Shown here one piece after another: positions 40,221-54,400 of a DNA stretch of 64,000 nucleotides (position 1 is the stretch's first letter; the number at the start of each line of letters is the position of its first letter). Made by a program: the position numbers and the translations under genes. This stretch comes from Gymnogyps californianus. Lineage: Eukaryota; Chordata; Aves; Accipitriformes; Cathartidae. The stretch spans positions 85,272,520 to 85,336,519 of the forward strand of contig NC_059471.1 in assembly GCF_018139145.2 (NCBI RefSeq). Direction: 5' to 3'. The notes beneath the pieces were generated by a model. It did no database searches and was not told the origin of the DNA. It saw only the letters and a list, made by a program, of their open reading frames with translations.

Positions 40221-41689
40221 TACCATATAGCTCCTTGACTACATACACGTGTCTTAAATATTTCTTGCACAGTTCAGGTAGTTTCATCTGAAAAGATTCT
40301 TTTGATCTCCTTTCAAGAACCGGGGCTTTGAGGAGGTCTTCTGATTGAGGTGAGATGATTTCCAAACTTAGACTGCCTTAACTGATTCAGTAAACCAAAG
40401 CAGAGTCTTTTGGACTTGTCAGTTACAGCTTTGTGTGAGCTATCTGAACCAGAGATTTCCACAAAAGGGTAGGAGTTGAGTAAAATCTTTAAGAAACTCC
40501 TTTAAACCGGTGCATTTTTAGTAGACTAGGCCTTATTCACGCAGTGGAATCAGCTTCCGCGTTCATCCTTATTCAGGGAATAAAACAGGGCTGGAAGGTA
40601 ATCTGCTCATTCGAAACACAGAGTTCGCCACCTGTCCTCCATCTTTGTAGCCCTAATATCTGTCCCTAACGCAGTACGAGTCCTTCTTCTGTACAGCAGG
40701 ACTGGGCCACTTCATTCATGCATGATTGACGTCTCTGGATTCGAGATGATATTTCATCGTTCACCTGGTGCTTCTGGCATCAGACTTGACAGCCCTCTCA
40801 TGTAGTACTGTTCATGTCCAGGTTCTGGTGCCTGTTTCCTGGTGACATGTAAAATGTTATGCTTTCTTGATGCATCTGTTGTAGCCTTGTGAATGGTGGT
40901 GCGTACAGTATTTTCATACGATATATTAATAATTACATGTATAACTATGATATGCAAAAAGAAAATATCTTTTTTATATATATTGCACAAGTATTAAAAT
41001 ACTTTAGCATTGATTTTTCATCTTAGGATTGACCCTAGACATGGGCAGTGATATGGAAATAAACACCATGGCAAAATTCCATCCCAACCTCCCGTTCTCA
41101 CTTCCGACTGTTGCGGATTTCAGCAGAGGTTTTGTGTACGTCAGACCTGCAGTACTGGGTCTGGCCGTATTAGTGGTCAGATCCTTGTTTCCTATAAATA
41201 AACCCTCCTGCAAGAGCAACACCTTGATGATTCTGTTTCCACCATAGCACTTCCAAAGTAGCTGGAAAAAATTGCGAAGGAGTGCTTTTCCCTTCCTTCT
41301 ACAACATGAAGAGGGTGGGGGGTTGGTTGGGGGTTTTTTGTTCTTTAAAGTTTAGATCCTTGAAGTAGCTATTGGGTGACTGATGAGCTCTCTGTGTCAG
41401 ATCCTTTTCTGATCAGATCAGAAACTTTTCCAGCAGATTTGTCAGTGCTTGCTCCCACGTTGCTGGAGAAGATAGGTTGATACGTGAGCGAGTGAGATGA
41501 ACAGAAGAAACATTCATTGGTCTCAGAGGGTTTTCTGTAGGAGCTGGGAGATAGGTCTCCATGAAATACTTCCATTCTTCCTTACCTGTCTGTCGTAGTG
41601 TGGATGACTTTTATGCATTTGTGAGACGGATCACTGCATGGTCTTGTCTTAACAAATGAATGTAGTTGTTCATTGCACGTAATGTCAGG

Positions 41690-42130
41690 GAGCAGCTTGA
41701 GCGGCGCTCCCCCAATGAGGGAGAGCAAGCCGGGGCCGAGGGCACCCACAGCACGGGCAGCACCATGCCCTTTCCGACAGGGTGCTCTGATCAGGGCTGG
41801 GGTGGTGACTGGCAGGGACCACCGACAGTCCCAGGGGAGACAGGGTAACAAGTCAGGTCTGGAGTCCTGTCGGCAGCAGCAGAGACACAGCTGCGATGTG
41901 GGTTTGAGGTTCGTACAGGACTGTGACCAGGATGCCCTGGTGCCCCTGCCTGGTAAGGGAGGCTGCAGGGGACGGGGACGGGCACAGCCAACCTGCGGCG
42001 TAGCCCTGCCGGGACGAGGTCAGGGCTGTGCTTGCAGGGAGGTCCTGGGCCCACGCGCAGGGGTGGCCATGAGGGATGGGGGCAGGCTGCCTAGGGCAGC
42101 TAAGGCCTCTTGGTGTCCCTCGGGGCAATG
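41690..42130. other. Moderately GC-rich, CpG-containing patch
   Basis: About 440 bp with around 20 CpGs and over 60% GC by eye, in an AT-rich neighbourhood. Open frames occur on both strands because of composition. It could be a weak CpG island or an old GC-rich repeat. Confidence 0.4.
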
Positions 42131-44666
42131 ATCGAAAATTTTGCCCGTTTCACAGCGTGGTTGTAAATAACCCATCTCACAGACATGTTCAGCTTTAATA
42201 GCCAGAACTCGTCCCTTGGAACAATATCAATACCATTATTTTCTATTTTCTTCAAGTGTTTGTTTGGATCATTTGATGGAAGTGCTCACAGGATTTTAGA
42301 ATATGATGTAGAAAGGGCTAAATATTTGTACAGTTCTTTATTTCTAATTTTTTTATAGATACGGCAATTTGATAATTTGGCAGTTCTCTTGTACAATCAC
42401 TGATTTCTTTTGTTCAGTATATGGTACGATGATATCTGTGCATGAAGTGAGACGGGAACTGCTGACTTTAAATGCCATCCGAACTATGAGCTTGTGTAAG
42501 TATTTAACTTACAAGTTCAGCGTAGATTCCTCCCCCCTGCTGAGTGGTGAGGTGACATTGATTATACTACTCCATGAAATTCACTTCTGCGCTGGAAACA
42601 GGGCTGTTTTACTCCTGGGTAGATTGAAGGGCTACAGCACCACCTACTGAGGGCCAGAAGTTTTTCTGAGAAACCGGAAACCTCCCTGACTGAAAGAAAT
42701 ATTAAATAGTCTGGCAGAACGATGCATTCTGAGAATTTGATTTTGGTGCTCTCACTGAACAACTGAAGTTTCACTTTTAGCTGAGCTTTATCATTTTAAG
42801 CTAAGTCTTTCCATTTAGAAACGATCTAACTTGCGTTTGCATTTGTTTGTTCAGTGAGATGCTGTTCTTGGTTTAGTTACTTTTAATGTCATCTGTAAAT
42901 CTTTAACACATGGGGTAACTGTTCACATACAGTTTTGTATGAGTAATAAAATGCGGGGGTGATGGAACACCAGGATCAGCATCCTCTTTTCTCGCAGCCT
43001 TAGCAGATTCTTCGGCATTTAATCTGCTAGCGTGAACTTTCCAAGGGTGGCATCTGCTTTGTAAGCCCCATCGAAGAAGAGAACTCCAGAGCCATCAGCA
43101 GGCAGGCAAGTGCATGAGGCTTGAGAAATTCCCAGAACTGTGCAAAGGGACCACAGGTTGTCCAGAAGGACATCCTTCTGCTTGTAGTATCAGGTTTCAG
43201 AAGGCTGTATAACAGTATTGTAGGCCAGAAGACACTTAAAAATATCATTGGGTGCCCAGTTTGAGATAGGAAAGGTTGCAGTTACATGACAGAGAGTAAC
43301 AAACCAGCCCAAATTGAGGGGGTTTTCAGATGTGGGAGGTGGCTGTATCCCAAAGTACTTGGACAGGTGAAACTTACTGAAACAAACTGGCGTTCTAGCT
43401 TCGGGAAGACTTCAGAATGACGTGGCAGTGAAAGCATACTGAGTAAGTGCCAAAAAGACTTGAGAAAAGGAAGGGACCTAACCAGATGTGAAATTCTGCA
43501 AGATCTGTTTGGGAGCAGAGGTTGCTAACCAAAGATGAAAAACTATACTGCTAATAGGATGCTGTGCGTGTCTTTTCTATTGAATGCCCTAAATTGCTTA
43601 GTTTAGGTGTTGTGTGGACTAATACAGAATAAGATGTCCAATATTTGCTGACTGGTGCCTTTCAGTATGCAGAAGGCAGTCCACGCTTCTAGTTAGTTCA
43701 AGCCAAAGGAGTTAAAGCTCAGGTTGCCGCAAACACGGCTTGTTTGATGTACACTCTTCTTACGCCAGTTAATGCCTGCCAATGTCACACCTTTTAAACT
43801 GCATATAGGCAAAGCCTGAGTGTCTGTAGGAATCCAGAGCGTTGTCTTACTCAAGTTGCTCTCTGAGGTTTTGACTCTGAAGGCTGTTTGAGGGTTTGGT
43901 GAAAGGACCCAGAATAAGATCGTCTGGAGCAGGCCCCTTGTAGCCAACCAAGCTTCCTATCTGCTTGGCTGTGTGAAACACCCGCTTCTATGCAACATTA
44001 CATTATTTACCTTGTTCGCTTCTTTTACCCAGTCCATGTTTTGCCTCACTTGCGCGAACCATGAAAGCTGATGAGAAAGGCAGGCCTGTTTCATTAAGCA
44101 TCAGTTTGCTTTCTGAGGTCTGCATTACCACTGGAGGATGTTTAGGGGTCTGCAAGCAATGGGTCTAGTAAGCTGGATTTTGAGAGCAGTTTTTGTATCG
44201 CATCCTACTTTGGTTCTTATTGCCCAGAGTATTAATCTTCACTCAGATTTGGCAACAAATGTGCTGGAAGGGATTGGCTTAGTTTTCTGATCCACAAGAT
44301 AATTCCTTTCCCTTACCAGTTACACAGGCAGGAAATTTCAGAAGGAAAGGGAAAACTATTTAAGTTGACACTGGGGGAAAAAAAAAATAAAAATTGTATT
44401 TTAAGTTCTTGACTGTTGCATACTACTATGCTTGTTTTAATGGCCATAGGAAAGGAGTGAACAGAGCAGTCAGGTGCTTGGGACATGAAAATGAAGTACA
44501 TCATAGGCATGTTTTTTCCCCCAATTGTCAGAGAAAGGTGAAAACACTGAGAAATTAATAGTAATGCATTACTGACATGATTGGTTTTGTTTAAATGTTT
44601 TTACAGATAATTTATTGACTCCAAACTGAGAAAAGTGAGAAAAATACAGAGGGTTTTTTTAAAAGA

Positions 44667-44735
44667 AACCGTTAAAAAAAAAAAACCAAACCAAAAAAAG
44701 ACACCACAAAACAACAACAACAACAAAAACCCCAC
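44667..44735 (+). repeat. A/C-rich simple repeat
   Basis: Poly-A runs interspersed with CC and a CAA repeat (acaacaacaacaacaa). Confidence 0.85.
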
Positions 44736-47700
44736 CAACATTCTGCCACTTCCTCTAAGAGATCAAAGACAACATTTCAGTGTCGCTATTTTCTGTTCCC
44801 CTTTTGCCACTGCTCTGAAGGAAGAGTTAGTTTTCTACTTTATGGTCATGACCTTCTTGGAAATAAATTCAGTCATTTAAAGCAGCAACCTATTAAAACA
44901 TATTTGTTTTCCACACATTACAGAAATCCTCTTCTTAAATTCCAGTAAGACAGTTTTCCATAGAACATTCTTTCCATCCTTCCATGTATTTGGATTATGA
45001 GCGAGGATTATTTTTCTGCTGTATGATCTCATGGAGGTACTAGCTGAGCACATTTTGTCCCCTTTTTTTTTTAAGGATGTGGTTCTATAGAGCTACACTT
45101 TCAGTGTTCACTGGAAACAGAGATAAACAAAAGCAAATATCTGTAAAAATCTTTACTTTCCTCCATGTAGCCAGTGAGATGTTTTTATATGGAGATCTTA
45201 TTTTTGAATGTAATTTTTTTTTCCCTCTTATAACTGTAGGAACAGTAAAAGATACCGTTCCTATGACAAGACAACGAATATAGCATATTCTTTATAAAAG
45301 TAAAAAAACCCCACAGCCCAAGCATTGAAACCTTTTGTGGCTGTTCTCAATTTCATTTTAAATATGCACTTGTCCTAAGAAAGCCTTTTCTCAGAAACTG
45401 AGGGCAAAACCTAGTCTTGCTTAGTCTGGAAGCAAATCTAGTCAAGCTTTTGCTTGGCTTTGAATTTATTACACTGATACTTGAGCCTATGGCCCAATTC
45501 TGCAAACAGCATCTGAGTGTGTAACTTCCATCCTATTTATGACTCCTCAAGGTAGGAAAGATTAACATATGGAAACATGGTTGAAGGATCAGGGTGTAGG
45601 TTAGCAAATGAGAGCTTCATTCAAATAAAAAAAAGTGTAATAGCTCATCAAATGATCGCAAGGAACAAATGTAGGAAATGGGTGTTGTGGGCACTCAGAC
45701 AAGCTTTGCAAATTTAGCTGTTCCATCCTCTTCCTGGGGGTTACTGACCTCATCTCAACGTGAAAGTTACCCACTCCAGTTCGTAATTTGGCACGGGAGC
45801 TTGCACTGCACAGGAACGTGAGCTTGCAAGAATACCCTGGACTCTGAACAGCAATGGCTGAGATGCCTGCCCAAATGCTCTTCTGCTGACTTCTGTGAAG
45901 GCAGAAAGACCAAGAGGAGTGACAATGCCTTAGGCTACCACAAATCTCTGCTGAGGGAATGTGAGCCAAAGCCCCGGCTTCCCCTCTGTCACAGGGATCT
46001 AAGAATGTGGTCACAATAGCAACCAGTGAATCCAAACTGCTTTGTAAAATGCAGAAACGTAATCTTCAGTACTCTGGATTATGGAGATGTTTCCCGTGTC
46101 TGTCTTAATTTCTTCAAAGAAAGTTCATTCCGTTAAATGTCAGGAAAATGACAGTGATCATTAACAAAAGCCACTCACTCACAGAGTAGAGGGATGCTGA
46201 AACCATGACAAGTAAGCTTTCTGGGCCAGGGGTCACTTTATTTTTGTTTCTATACACAATGCTTTGTGCAAAAGGGTTTCTCAGCAGACAGCCCGTCAGC
46301 ACTACAGTAATTAAGTAAATTCTGGCCTTTATTTGAAGGCCTGACTCAAACCCAAATGAAACTGAAAGTAATCTCTCTGCAGATCTTGCTGGAGGTAGGC
46401 AAGATTGTTTGAAGTGTAGCTACATAAAATTTTTAATTTCATATGGGTTATGTGTGAATAAAAAAAATTAAGCTGGAACTATTTTGAAATAGCTTTTGTA
46501 ATGAATATTAGGTCTTCAGCTAGGGGAGCACATGCAAATGCATCTCATCTCCAGCTGGAGATCAGTTGAAATGTGGAGTCCCTAACCCTACATGCACACT
46601 TTGAACACTTTTTTTTCTTTCTGCTGACAGTGTTTTAGCAGCATCCCCTCAGGAGGCTTACATTATAAAGTGTAATCTATCTTCTGTTTGGTGAGTTCCA
46701 GGATAAAGAAAAAGTGCTGAAAGAAGCAGACTGCTGCTGTACGCCTTGTCCTGAATCAATTTCCGAGTCCTATGTGCCTGTTTGCTAGGGAAGCCCTGCT
46801 TATCCTTAAGTATCCTGTGTGCTAGAATGTAGATATTTCCTTTATTTATCTAGGGCCTCATCGGTCTGCCTCCCCCTTTTCTGCCTACACCCTGTAGCCG
46901 TGAGCCACCCTTCTCTGTCCCCACTTTCTTGCAGAACAAACCCATCCAAGTCAGCTCCAACTCAAGCGGTTCCCCACTGGGACGTCCATCTGATTTCCTT
47001 CTTTCCCAGCTCCACGGCATACCTGGCTACATAAAAGCACTTGGGTTTTTGAACACTGAGCACTTTTTTGTCTGTATGTGCTTTCTGCTAACTTGGAAAG
47101 GTCAGCTGGGAGAGCTGTTGTTTAAGCAAATACAGCTTAGCGAGTGGTGACTCAGTAATTTGTATTGTCTGGTATCTCCTGACTTGCATCAAAAATGGAA
47201 GAACAATAGCTGAGTCTGACTCCCTGGGGACTCTGTGGGTTTGGTTTTTGTTTTGTTTTTAATAAAACCAAGAACATTGGTTGGTGATCAGAATGTCTTA
47301 GGATATTACGCTGAGATCATATATTTTAGCCGAGCTTTAGTAGGCCTTCTAACTGGAAGAACTGCACAAAAAAAGAATTGTTCTGTGCAAAAAGAGGAAC
47401 GTTTTTTATGTCTGCAAAAGGCATTGCATTTTGTATGGGAACTCATGTTCTGAAGTGCATTGTGAATGTAACTGAAAATACACTGTAAAGGACTGTGTAG
47501 AAAGATATAACCTCAAATAAGCTATGTAAGAGAATTTTCTTTAAGAGAGAAAATTTTACGAAAGAGCAAATAAAATACCTCCAAGCCTCTGTCTTGAAAG
47601 CAATGCAAATGTTAGACTACATTTCATTGTTGTATGTCCTAGCCACCCCTTTCACTAAAACCAAAAACCGATCCAAACCTTTTCTGCAGTTAAAAACATA

Positions 47701-49715
47701 AACCATCTGTAATAGGTACCCTTCTCACTTCAGCCTTCTTGTAGCCCATTGCCAAAGTCTAGATTCTGATGTGCTGTAGAAGGGAATTAATCTCCTTACA
47801 GGTTTTTTTCTTTTTCCTTCCTACATTCATATGACATTTCCTGTGAGACTGTGAATCCTCCTATCTGTGCGCACCATAAAACAAATATTGGAATTGTAGG
47901 TCATTTTAAAGAAAGCCTTTTGAAGAAAAGTGCTTTAATTAACATTTACTTTTATTTGCAAAGGAACCTCGAAGATCCTTTATATCAGAATATAGGTCAC
48001 GGCTCCCAAAGAATACCAATGATGTACTGTAAACTATGCTATTGATATATTAGTGTCAGACTCCCAGGCATATTAAATCTGCATGATTGTGAAGCACTAA
48101 TTATTTCTATTACGGTAATGTGTAATGACTACAGCGGAGGTCTGAGCCTGCTATAGAAGGCGAGGGACGCACAGAAGAGCCAGTCCTTGCCAGGCAGCCC
48201 TCACAACCTGAGCGGGTAAGAAGCGGGCGCCGGGCAGCATCGCTGTCCTGGCTGCGGAGGGAGGGAGCTGCAGCATAGGCGCTGTGCCTTGTGCCCAAGG
48301 TCACTCTGAAGCCTGTTGCAAGGCTTGGCCTGGAAACCCAGGAGTCTTCAGCCGGTGTGCTGGTAGGGAAAAAGTGCTGGAGCGTCTCGATTGCTTCTGT
48401 AGCGATGATAACTGGCAGGTCATCAGAAGCAGTATGAAAGGGACAGGCAGGGCTGAACGAAAATCTGAAGTGTCCCCGAGGTGCGGCTTTCCCTGACGCT
48501 GTGTAGCCGGGGGGGCGACTGCCTCGGCCAGGCTGTGCTGGGAGCAGGCTCTGCTGGGGCATTGCTCAGGCATGCCTGCTTGCTCCTGCACACGGAGTGT
48601 GGAGCATGGGGGAACCCATGGAGGGAGCCCCGGATTCCTCCCCCCTTGCCTGAACGGAGCAGAGACACTGCAGGGATTTTTTGCAGTGTTTGCATTGAAG
48701 ACCTGAAGCTGTGGGCGTTTCTTTCCTCAGGTGTTGGAGATAGAAAGGGTAAAAGTAATGAAAACCTGCTAAAGACTGAAAATAATAGAATTCCTCATAT
48801 TCTCCCCATCTTCTCTAACCCCCTGGGGCATATGAATTCATTGGCAAGGTAAGCCAGATACTTTATCCACTTGGCCACGCAATCTTGATTTGTATCCAGG
48901 GGACTTTACAGGTGTAAAATGAACCACAGGAGAGCTCTTCTATTGTTCAGTGACTGCAGTGCAAACATATGGAGGACTACAAGTGAAAAATAATTAAAAC
49001 AATATTTGAGTACACGCCTGTTCTCTCGTTTTATATGTACAACACATGTAAATCCGTCCTCTTTTTTTGTCTCATTATCTTAATACAGAAAAGTGAAACT
49101 TTCTTGTTTAAAACATAGTTTTCGCTGTGAAATTGTACCTTTTGGAGATAATTTGCCTGTGCTGAGAGCACAGCGGTGTCCAGAAATGCGCACAAAAAGA
49201 AAGCTTTTATTGCTTGGCATGAGCAACAGAATACCTTGGAATGATCCTGTGAAAATACTATGGCAGACTTCTCTAACTTGGCTGCCAGTGCCTTTCAATA
49301 GCATACCTCTTAAAAAAATAAATCTGGATTTAACTGATACTAAAAGGTCATGGTCCATCAGCTACACTAAAATGTTTTTAAACCTGTCCCAATACACACC
49401 CATCCAATAAACCAGGGAGGCTCCTTCTCAGATTTTCTTCTATCTGGTGCAGAAAATGTATTTTAAAGTTTGCCTAGACACACGCTTACTCAGCAGACTG
49501 GAGTGGTTCCAAATTAAGTGGTTTTTTAATTAAAAAAAAAAAAAACTACCTAATTATATCTTTTTCCTCCAGAGACAGGAACAGCTGCAAAGGTACCGTT
49601 CTGATTTCTCTGATAAATAGCCTGCATTTTATTTACTTATTAAGACCATTTAGCACTCCTGAAAGGTGCCAGTTTGAGAGCTGTAGAGCATCCAATTCTC
49701 TTCTTTTTCCCTTCC

Positions 49716-49737
49716 CCCCCCCCCCCCTTTTTTTTTT
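49716..49737 (+). repeat. Poly-C followed by poly-T
   Basis: A homopolymer C run directly followed by a homopolymer T run; likely unstable in sequencing and replication. Confidence 0.85.
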
Positions 49738-51386
49738 GAAGTGGCCAGAACAACTGTGGCACAGGCAGCTGTGTTATTAGCTTCCCCACTGTGCCTGGCA
49801 ATCTCAAAAAAAAGAGAGAGGGATTCACTCAAATTTCTCTCTCAAGTGGGAAGGGTGGCAGAGTGACTGAAACTTGGGTGGGATCAAAGGGAGAAGGAAA
49901 TGAGGAGTAATAGGGACAGCAGTGTGCGGGGGGGGGAGTGTGGATGGACAGAGATGAAGCGAAGCATTGCTGAGGAAGGCAAGGATGCTCCTCCGAAGAG
50001 GGAGAAGACTGCACAGCAGCTAGATGCATACAGTGAGATGGCAGATCTACTCCCACCTCAGACACTAATCTGTTGTCTCAGTTTTTCCCCCAAAATCTTT
50101 TTTCCCCCACCTGAATAAAAGTAAATCGTGCTTTCCTTTCTGACAGCGCTGTGTATATTTGATTGAGGATCTAGAATATCATGTTGCTGTTAAAATAGAT
50201 TAATATGCGTATATATCATTGTATTTGTGTGCATAGTGACTGAGGATTTCTGCCCCAGAGCTTGCCATCATAAATTAAAGTGCAACTGCTCCAAACTATT
50301 AGTAATCCACTATTGGCAATTGCTTGGGGGGGGTCGTTTCGTGGCAATTACATCTGCAAATATGGTATGTGTTATGTTCTAGTAGTTCTTATTTTTTCTA
50401 AAGCAGCAAACAAAAAGAAACTTACAGTACAAACCACTGCCTGGTTACAAATATGAAATCCATTAGATCAATTAGTAGCAGCAGAAGGAACTTTCGGGTC
50501 CATATTTGGGGTCATTATCAAATCTGCTTCTTAATGTTTATTGCAGTCAGCTTAATCTAATGCCCCTCCCCCAGTGTGTGGGTGACTGCATGTGTGTATG
50601 TGCACAGGCACAGAAAACATGTATATCAATTATTTGCATGTAGAAATGCAACTGGTTAGCATTATTTCAATAGCATGCAGACACACACAAACAGGCGTGT
50701 GTAAAATTTCATGTTGAAAAGTTCTTTTTAAACACTGGATTTGGAGATTGACCTCTCAAAACTATTCCCTTGGCCCAGCTCCCTACCATGAACATCAGCA
50801 GGAGCAGGTTTACAGCTCAGCTGTAGCTAAATGCAGGTTTGCAGCAGCTTACAGCGCTCCTTTAACCTGGATTTAATTTGCACTGCCAGTCCTGGCAGGA
50901 TGGTGCTGGGTTATGTGAGCTGAAGGCCAGGAAGAGTTCAGGCTGGTACAGCTGCACCGAGCCTGAGCCGGTGCCGCCGCACCGCCCTGCCGAAAGATCA
51001 GGTAGGTTAAAGAAAGTGTACGTCCACAGCACCATTCAGCTGTATCCCTGAGTATGTTACAGATAGCATAGACCTGGGGCTAAACTCTGTCCCATCAGCT
51101 ACGCCAAGTCTGGTCGTATGCCTTTTGCTCAAGGAAGGAAACCCCATTCTTTTCGGGCCCCTTGGTTTGGACGGGGACAGGACTTCCCAGGTTTCTGTTG
51201 CAGGCCCCTGTGCCTGTGCCCCCTTCCTCTGCTTGGAGCGGCTGCTGGAGGGAATCACTGTGAATGGCTTCATTTTCCTCTTCCATTGTCTGCGGTGGGG
51301 GGGGAATGGCAAAATATCTTAGAGACAGTAATGCTAAAGATGATCTCAGAGTGCAATTGGAAAAAAGGCAGTGGCAGCTGGCAGTC

Positions 51387-51424
51387 GGAGGAGGAGGAGG
51401 AGGAGGAGGAGGAGGAGGAGGAGG
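51387..51424 (+). repeat. (GGA)n microsatellite
   Basis: About 12 perfect GGA units; the reverse strand reads TCC. Confidence 0.95.
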
Positions 51425-54400
51425 GTTAGGCAGCCGTGTCCCAGCCCCAGAGCAGGAGCAGAGCATCAGGCTGTAAGGGCAGGCAAAAAAGCAAGTCTTG
51501 CACCATCCCTCCCTGGCTTTAAGGGGCCGGTGCAGAGTTCAAGGCTTCTTCACAATGAAGCAGCTGGGCAACACCTGCAGGCAGTTTACTTAAGTCGTTA
51601 CTGGATTATTTTGGGAATCTGACTGGGTGCCAGGCTGGCTGCTTCTGAGGAAGTAAATACTTAAAGACAAAATGTTCAAGTGTTTTTGCCTAAGCTGTGT
51701 GTGCTGGGAAGAGGAAAAAAATAAAACAAAGCGAAGTGTGTGGTCAACAACAGCCCAGCGAGACTGGAATGTGGAGCTCATAAAAAGGAGAGACGCCCGA
51801 AACCTGGATGGGGCACAGCAGAGCGGAGCAGCCTCTGCCCGGGCATCCATGCCGGGCCTGCCCGCCACCTGCATGGCTGCAGCCCCCTTACTCCCAGCTC
51901 AGGCATCCCCCCACCTGGCTCCTTTGAACAGCACGGCTGGGTGACACGCAGGCACAAAAGCATGCTCTTCATGAAATCCAGCTAGTGATTTTACTGGATG
52001 GAGAAAATGGGGGCAATTGAGATCCCCCTCCCTGCCCCCGAATGGGGAACTACCCCTTTTAAAGCCTGGGTAGCACACTGATGGTAGGAGAGCAGCCACC
52101 CTGGTCACTACCAAGCAGCAGGGCGGTGCTAGGATGAATGATGGGGCCACAGGTGCCAGGTAACACCAGCCAAAATTAAAGCTTCTCGCGTTATCAGGAC
52201 AAGACACTAGTGAGCAGGGCTGGTCAGACTTTAGCAGGCCATTTGGTAGTTCGTGAAAGACATCTTGGATGTGGAGCGCCCACTTTTAACGTTGTCACAA
52301 GAGAAGAGGAGCATTTACCAACCTCGAGGGAAGTGGGTTTGAAGCAGTGTAAGGACAAGGACCTGGATGCATGCCACTGAGCCAGGGAAGGATGCACCAG
52401 TAAGGGACTGACAGGCATGCCACTGTGCCCAGTCTGAAGGACAGAGGAACAGCTGGATAAAATGATCCTTCCAGCTGAGAGTCTGCTTTGCCCAGGAGCC
52501 CATTCGCTGGCAAAGGGAAGTCTAGCCCTTCTGGCCATGATCTAGGAGGGAACGACACAAATGGTGAAGAGAAACCATATGGAGTCAGATCAGGTGTTGC
52601 ATCGGCCACTGAATAGCTCTTAGCATCAAGGTGTCTATAAACATGGGAGGAAAGAAGTTTGAAGGAACCGCTGCCTGCCTCCCACCTCCACGGCCTTTGG
52701 GGGCAAAAAAGGCAGGTTTCATCTGGGCATATTTACACGTGGCTTTGCTTTTTATGCTTTTCTTGGACCTTATGAAACCCAAACAAGCAAAAGCTCCCCG
52801 TGGTGGTGTGGTCACATAGGGAATGTCCCCTCCCACATCTCTTGTGGCTGTGTGAATTCTGCCGTTACTTGTAGCTCTACAAGGGAATGAAGAGTTCAAA
52901 GTAAGGCTGGGATGCCCCTTTGTTCTTCATAGCATTACACACAGAGAGTGAGCAAATTAGGTACTACAAGGTATAGGGTGTATGATGGTCCTGTCTGAAA
53001 GCGCTGCCAGTCTATCCAGATCAGATGGACAAAATGCCATACAAGGGAGTGGGATTTACACGCAGAACAAAAACCAGGAGGGTGTGTATTCCCTTTGTGT
53101 ACTCCTTTTAAAGTGTGCTGGGGGGTGGGGGGGGAGCTGTTTTCAAGTGAATGTGTGCTTTGAAGAGAAAAAATATTCGCCAACTTTAAGGCCTCCCTGA
53201 CCTTCTGTGGTGAGAAATGCTGCAACTGAACAAGCCTGTGTTGGACTGGAGCAGGTCTCTGCATTTCATGCTAAGCCAACGCCTTACAGGTCCAGTGACT
53301 GCTATCATCGGCCATAAAAGCAGTCCTGCAGAAGACAGCTACCTTCTCTTCTGGGATTTATATCCCTTGCCTTTGGGACCCAAAGCCCAGTGGCAGCAGA
53401 TAGGTCTTTCTGCCTGAAGACCTTTATCATGATAACCCACTAAGTCACAACATCTGCTGGTGGCAGGGGGCATGCTCAGCTCAGCTGGGAAGCTCTTGGG
53501 GGCCCAGGGAAGCCAATGGGGCTTGGCCATGGCCACACGACAAGTCAGCAGGGGAGGGATGTGACCACAGCCACACAGGGAAAGATGAAGTCCCAGTGCA
53601 GTCCTGGCACCTCCGGTACCAACACCGCTATGCAGCCCAGCAGCCATTTCAGTGACCTTCCCCTTCTCATGCCATGCTTATAAATGTTGCCATTCAGGGC
53701 TGTGACGGAGGTGGGTTCGCCTAGTTGAGCAGAAAGCACTGTTAAAATCGCAGCCTGGCTGCTTCAAAATCCTGCCTCCAGCAAGCTTTGCTCTCTGTTT
53801 GCTCCTCCTGGGAGCTGCGCTGCTTGTGCCTGACTCAGGCAGACAGATTTTCCATCCCCTGAAAACAGATTTAGAGCCAGGAGCTGCTGTGTGCTCCCTC
53901 CCTGTTCCCACTTGCTAGCGCACAGCAAGCTCACCCAGAGCGCCATGATCATGCTGCCCTCCCCAGCCCTGCAGTGCCTTTCTGCTCGATAATGTACACG
54001 CTGTGTGTCCGTGGAGGAATACCAATAAGCTCTGACCTATTTCCATATCACCCTCAGATCTCTGGGTAGGAAGGGTTTCCTTTTTCTCTCCTGCTGACCC
54101 TCAAATTGCTGGTTTTTCATGGCACTGCTGGTGTTTGCTTATTTGAAACGGAAGAGGGAGGTTCCTCTTTCTCATTTGTTTGTTGGTTTCTAAGCCTTTT
54201 GCACTTTATTTTTGCCCAGGAGGACAAGACCACTACAGCATTCTCTCATCTGTTATGCCTCTCTTCAGCAATGTTATTTGGACAGAAAATATCTCCTGTT
54301 AAAATGAAAGGCGAAGCTGGGAAAGAATGCAGGCTGTTAAATACAGTGTCGTGAGCTTGAGAGCCTTACCATGCGTTCCTCAAGCCGGGATGCCTGCCGT

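Larger units (their letters stand above)
40221..48110. other. Gene-poor noncoding DNA
   Basis: No exon with convincing splice sites and coding character. It includes a moderately GC-rich patch at 41690-42130, an A/C-rich simple stretch at 44667-44735 and several chance ORFs. In mammals the next gene downstream is RAI2, but I see none of its coding sequence. Confidence 0.5.

Noticed and set aside
41029..41247. 72-codon ORF preceded by an AG acceptor-like site (tcatcttag)
   Set aside because: The frame matches no known protein and there is no donor; it ends in a plain stop without BEN or RAI2 features.
45601..46035. 144-codon minus-strand ORF
   Set aside because: No recognisable motif, uneven composition, and no matching splice partners. 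Chance cannot be excluded at this length.
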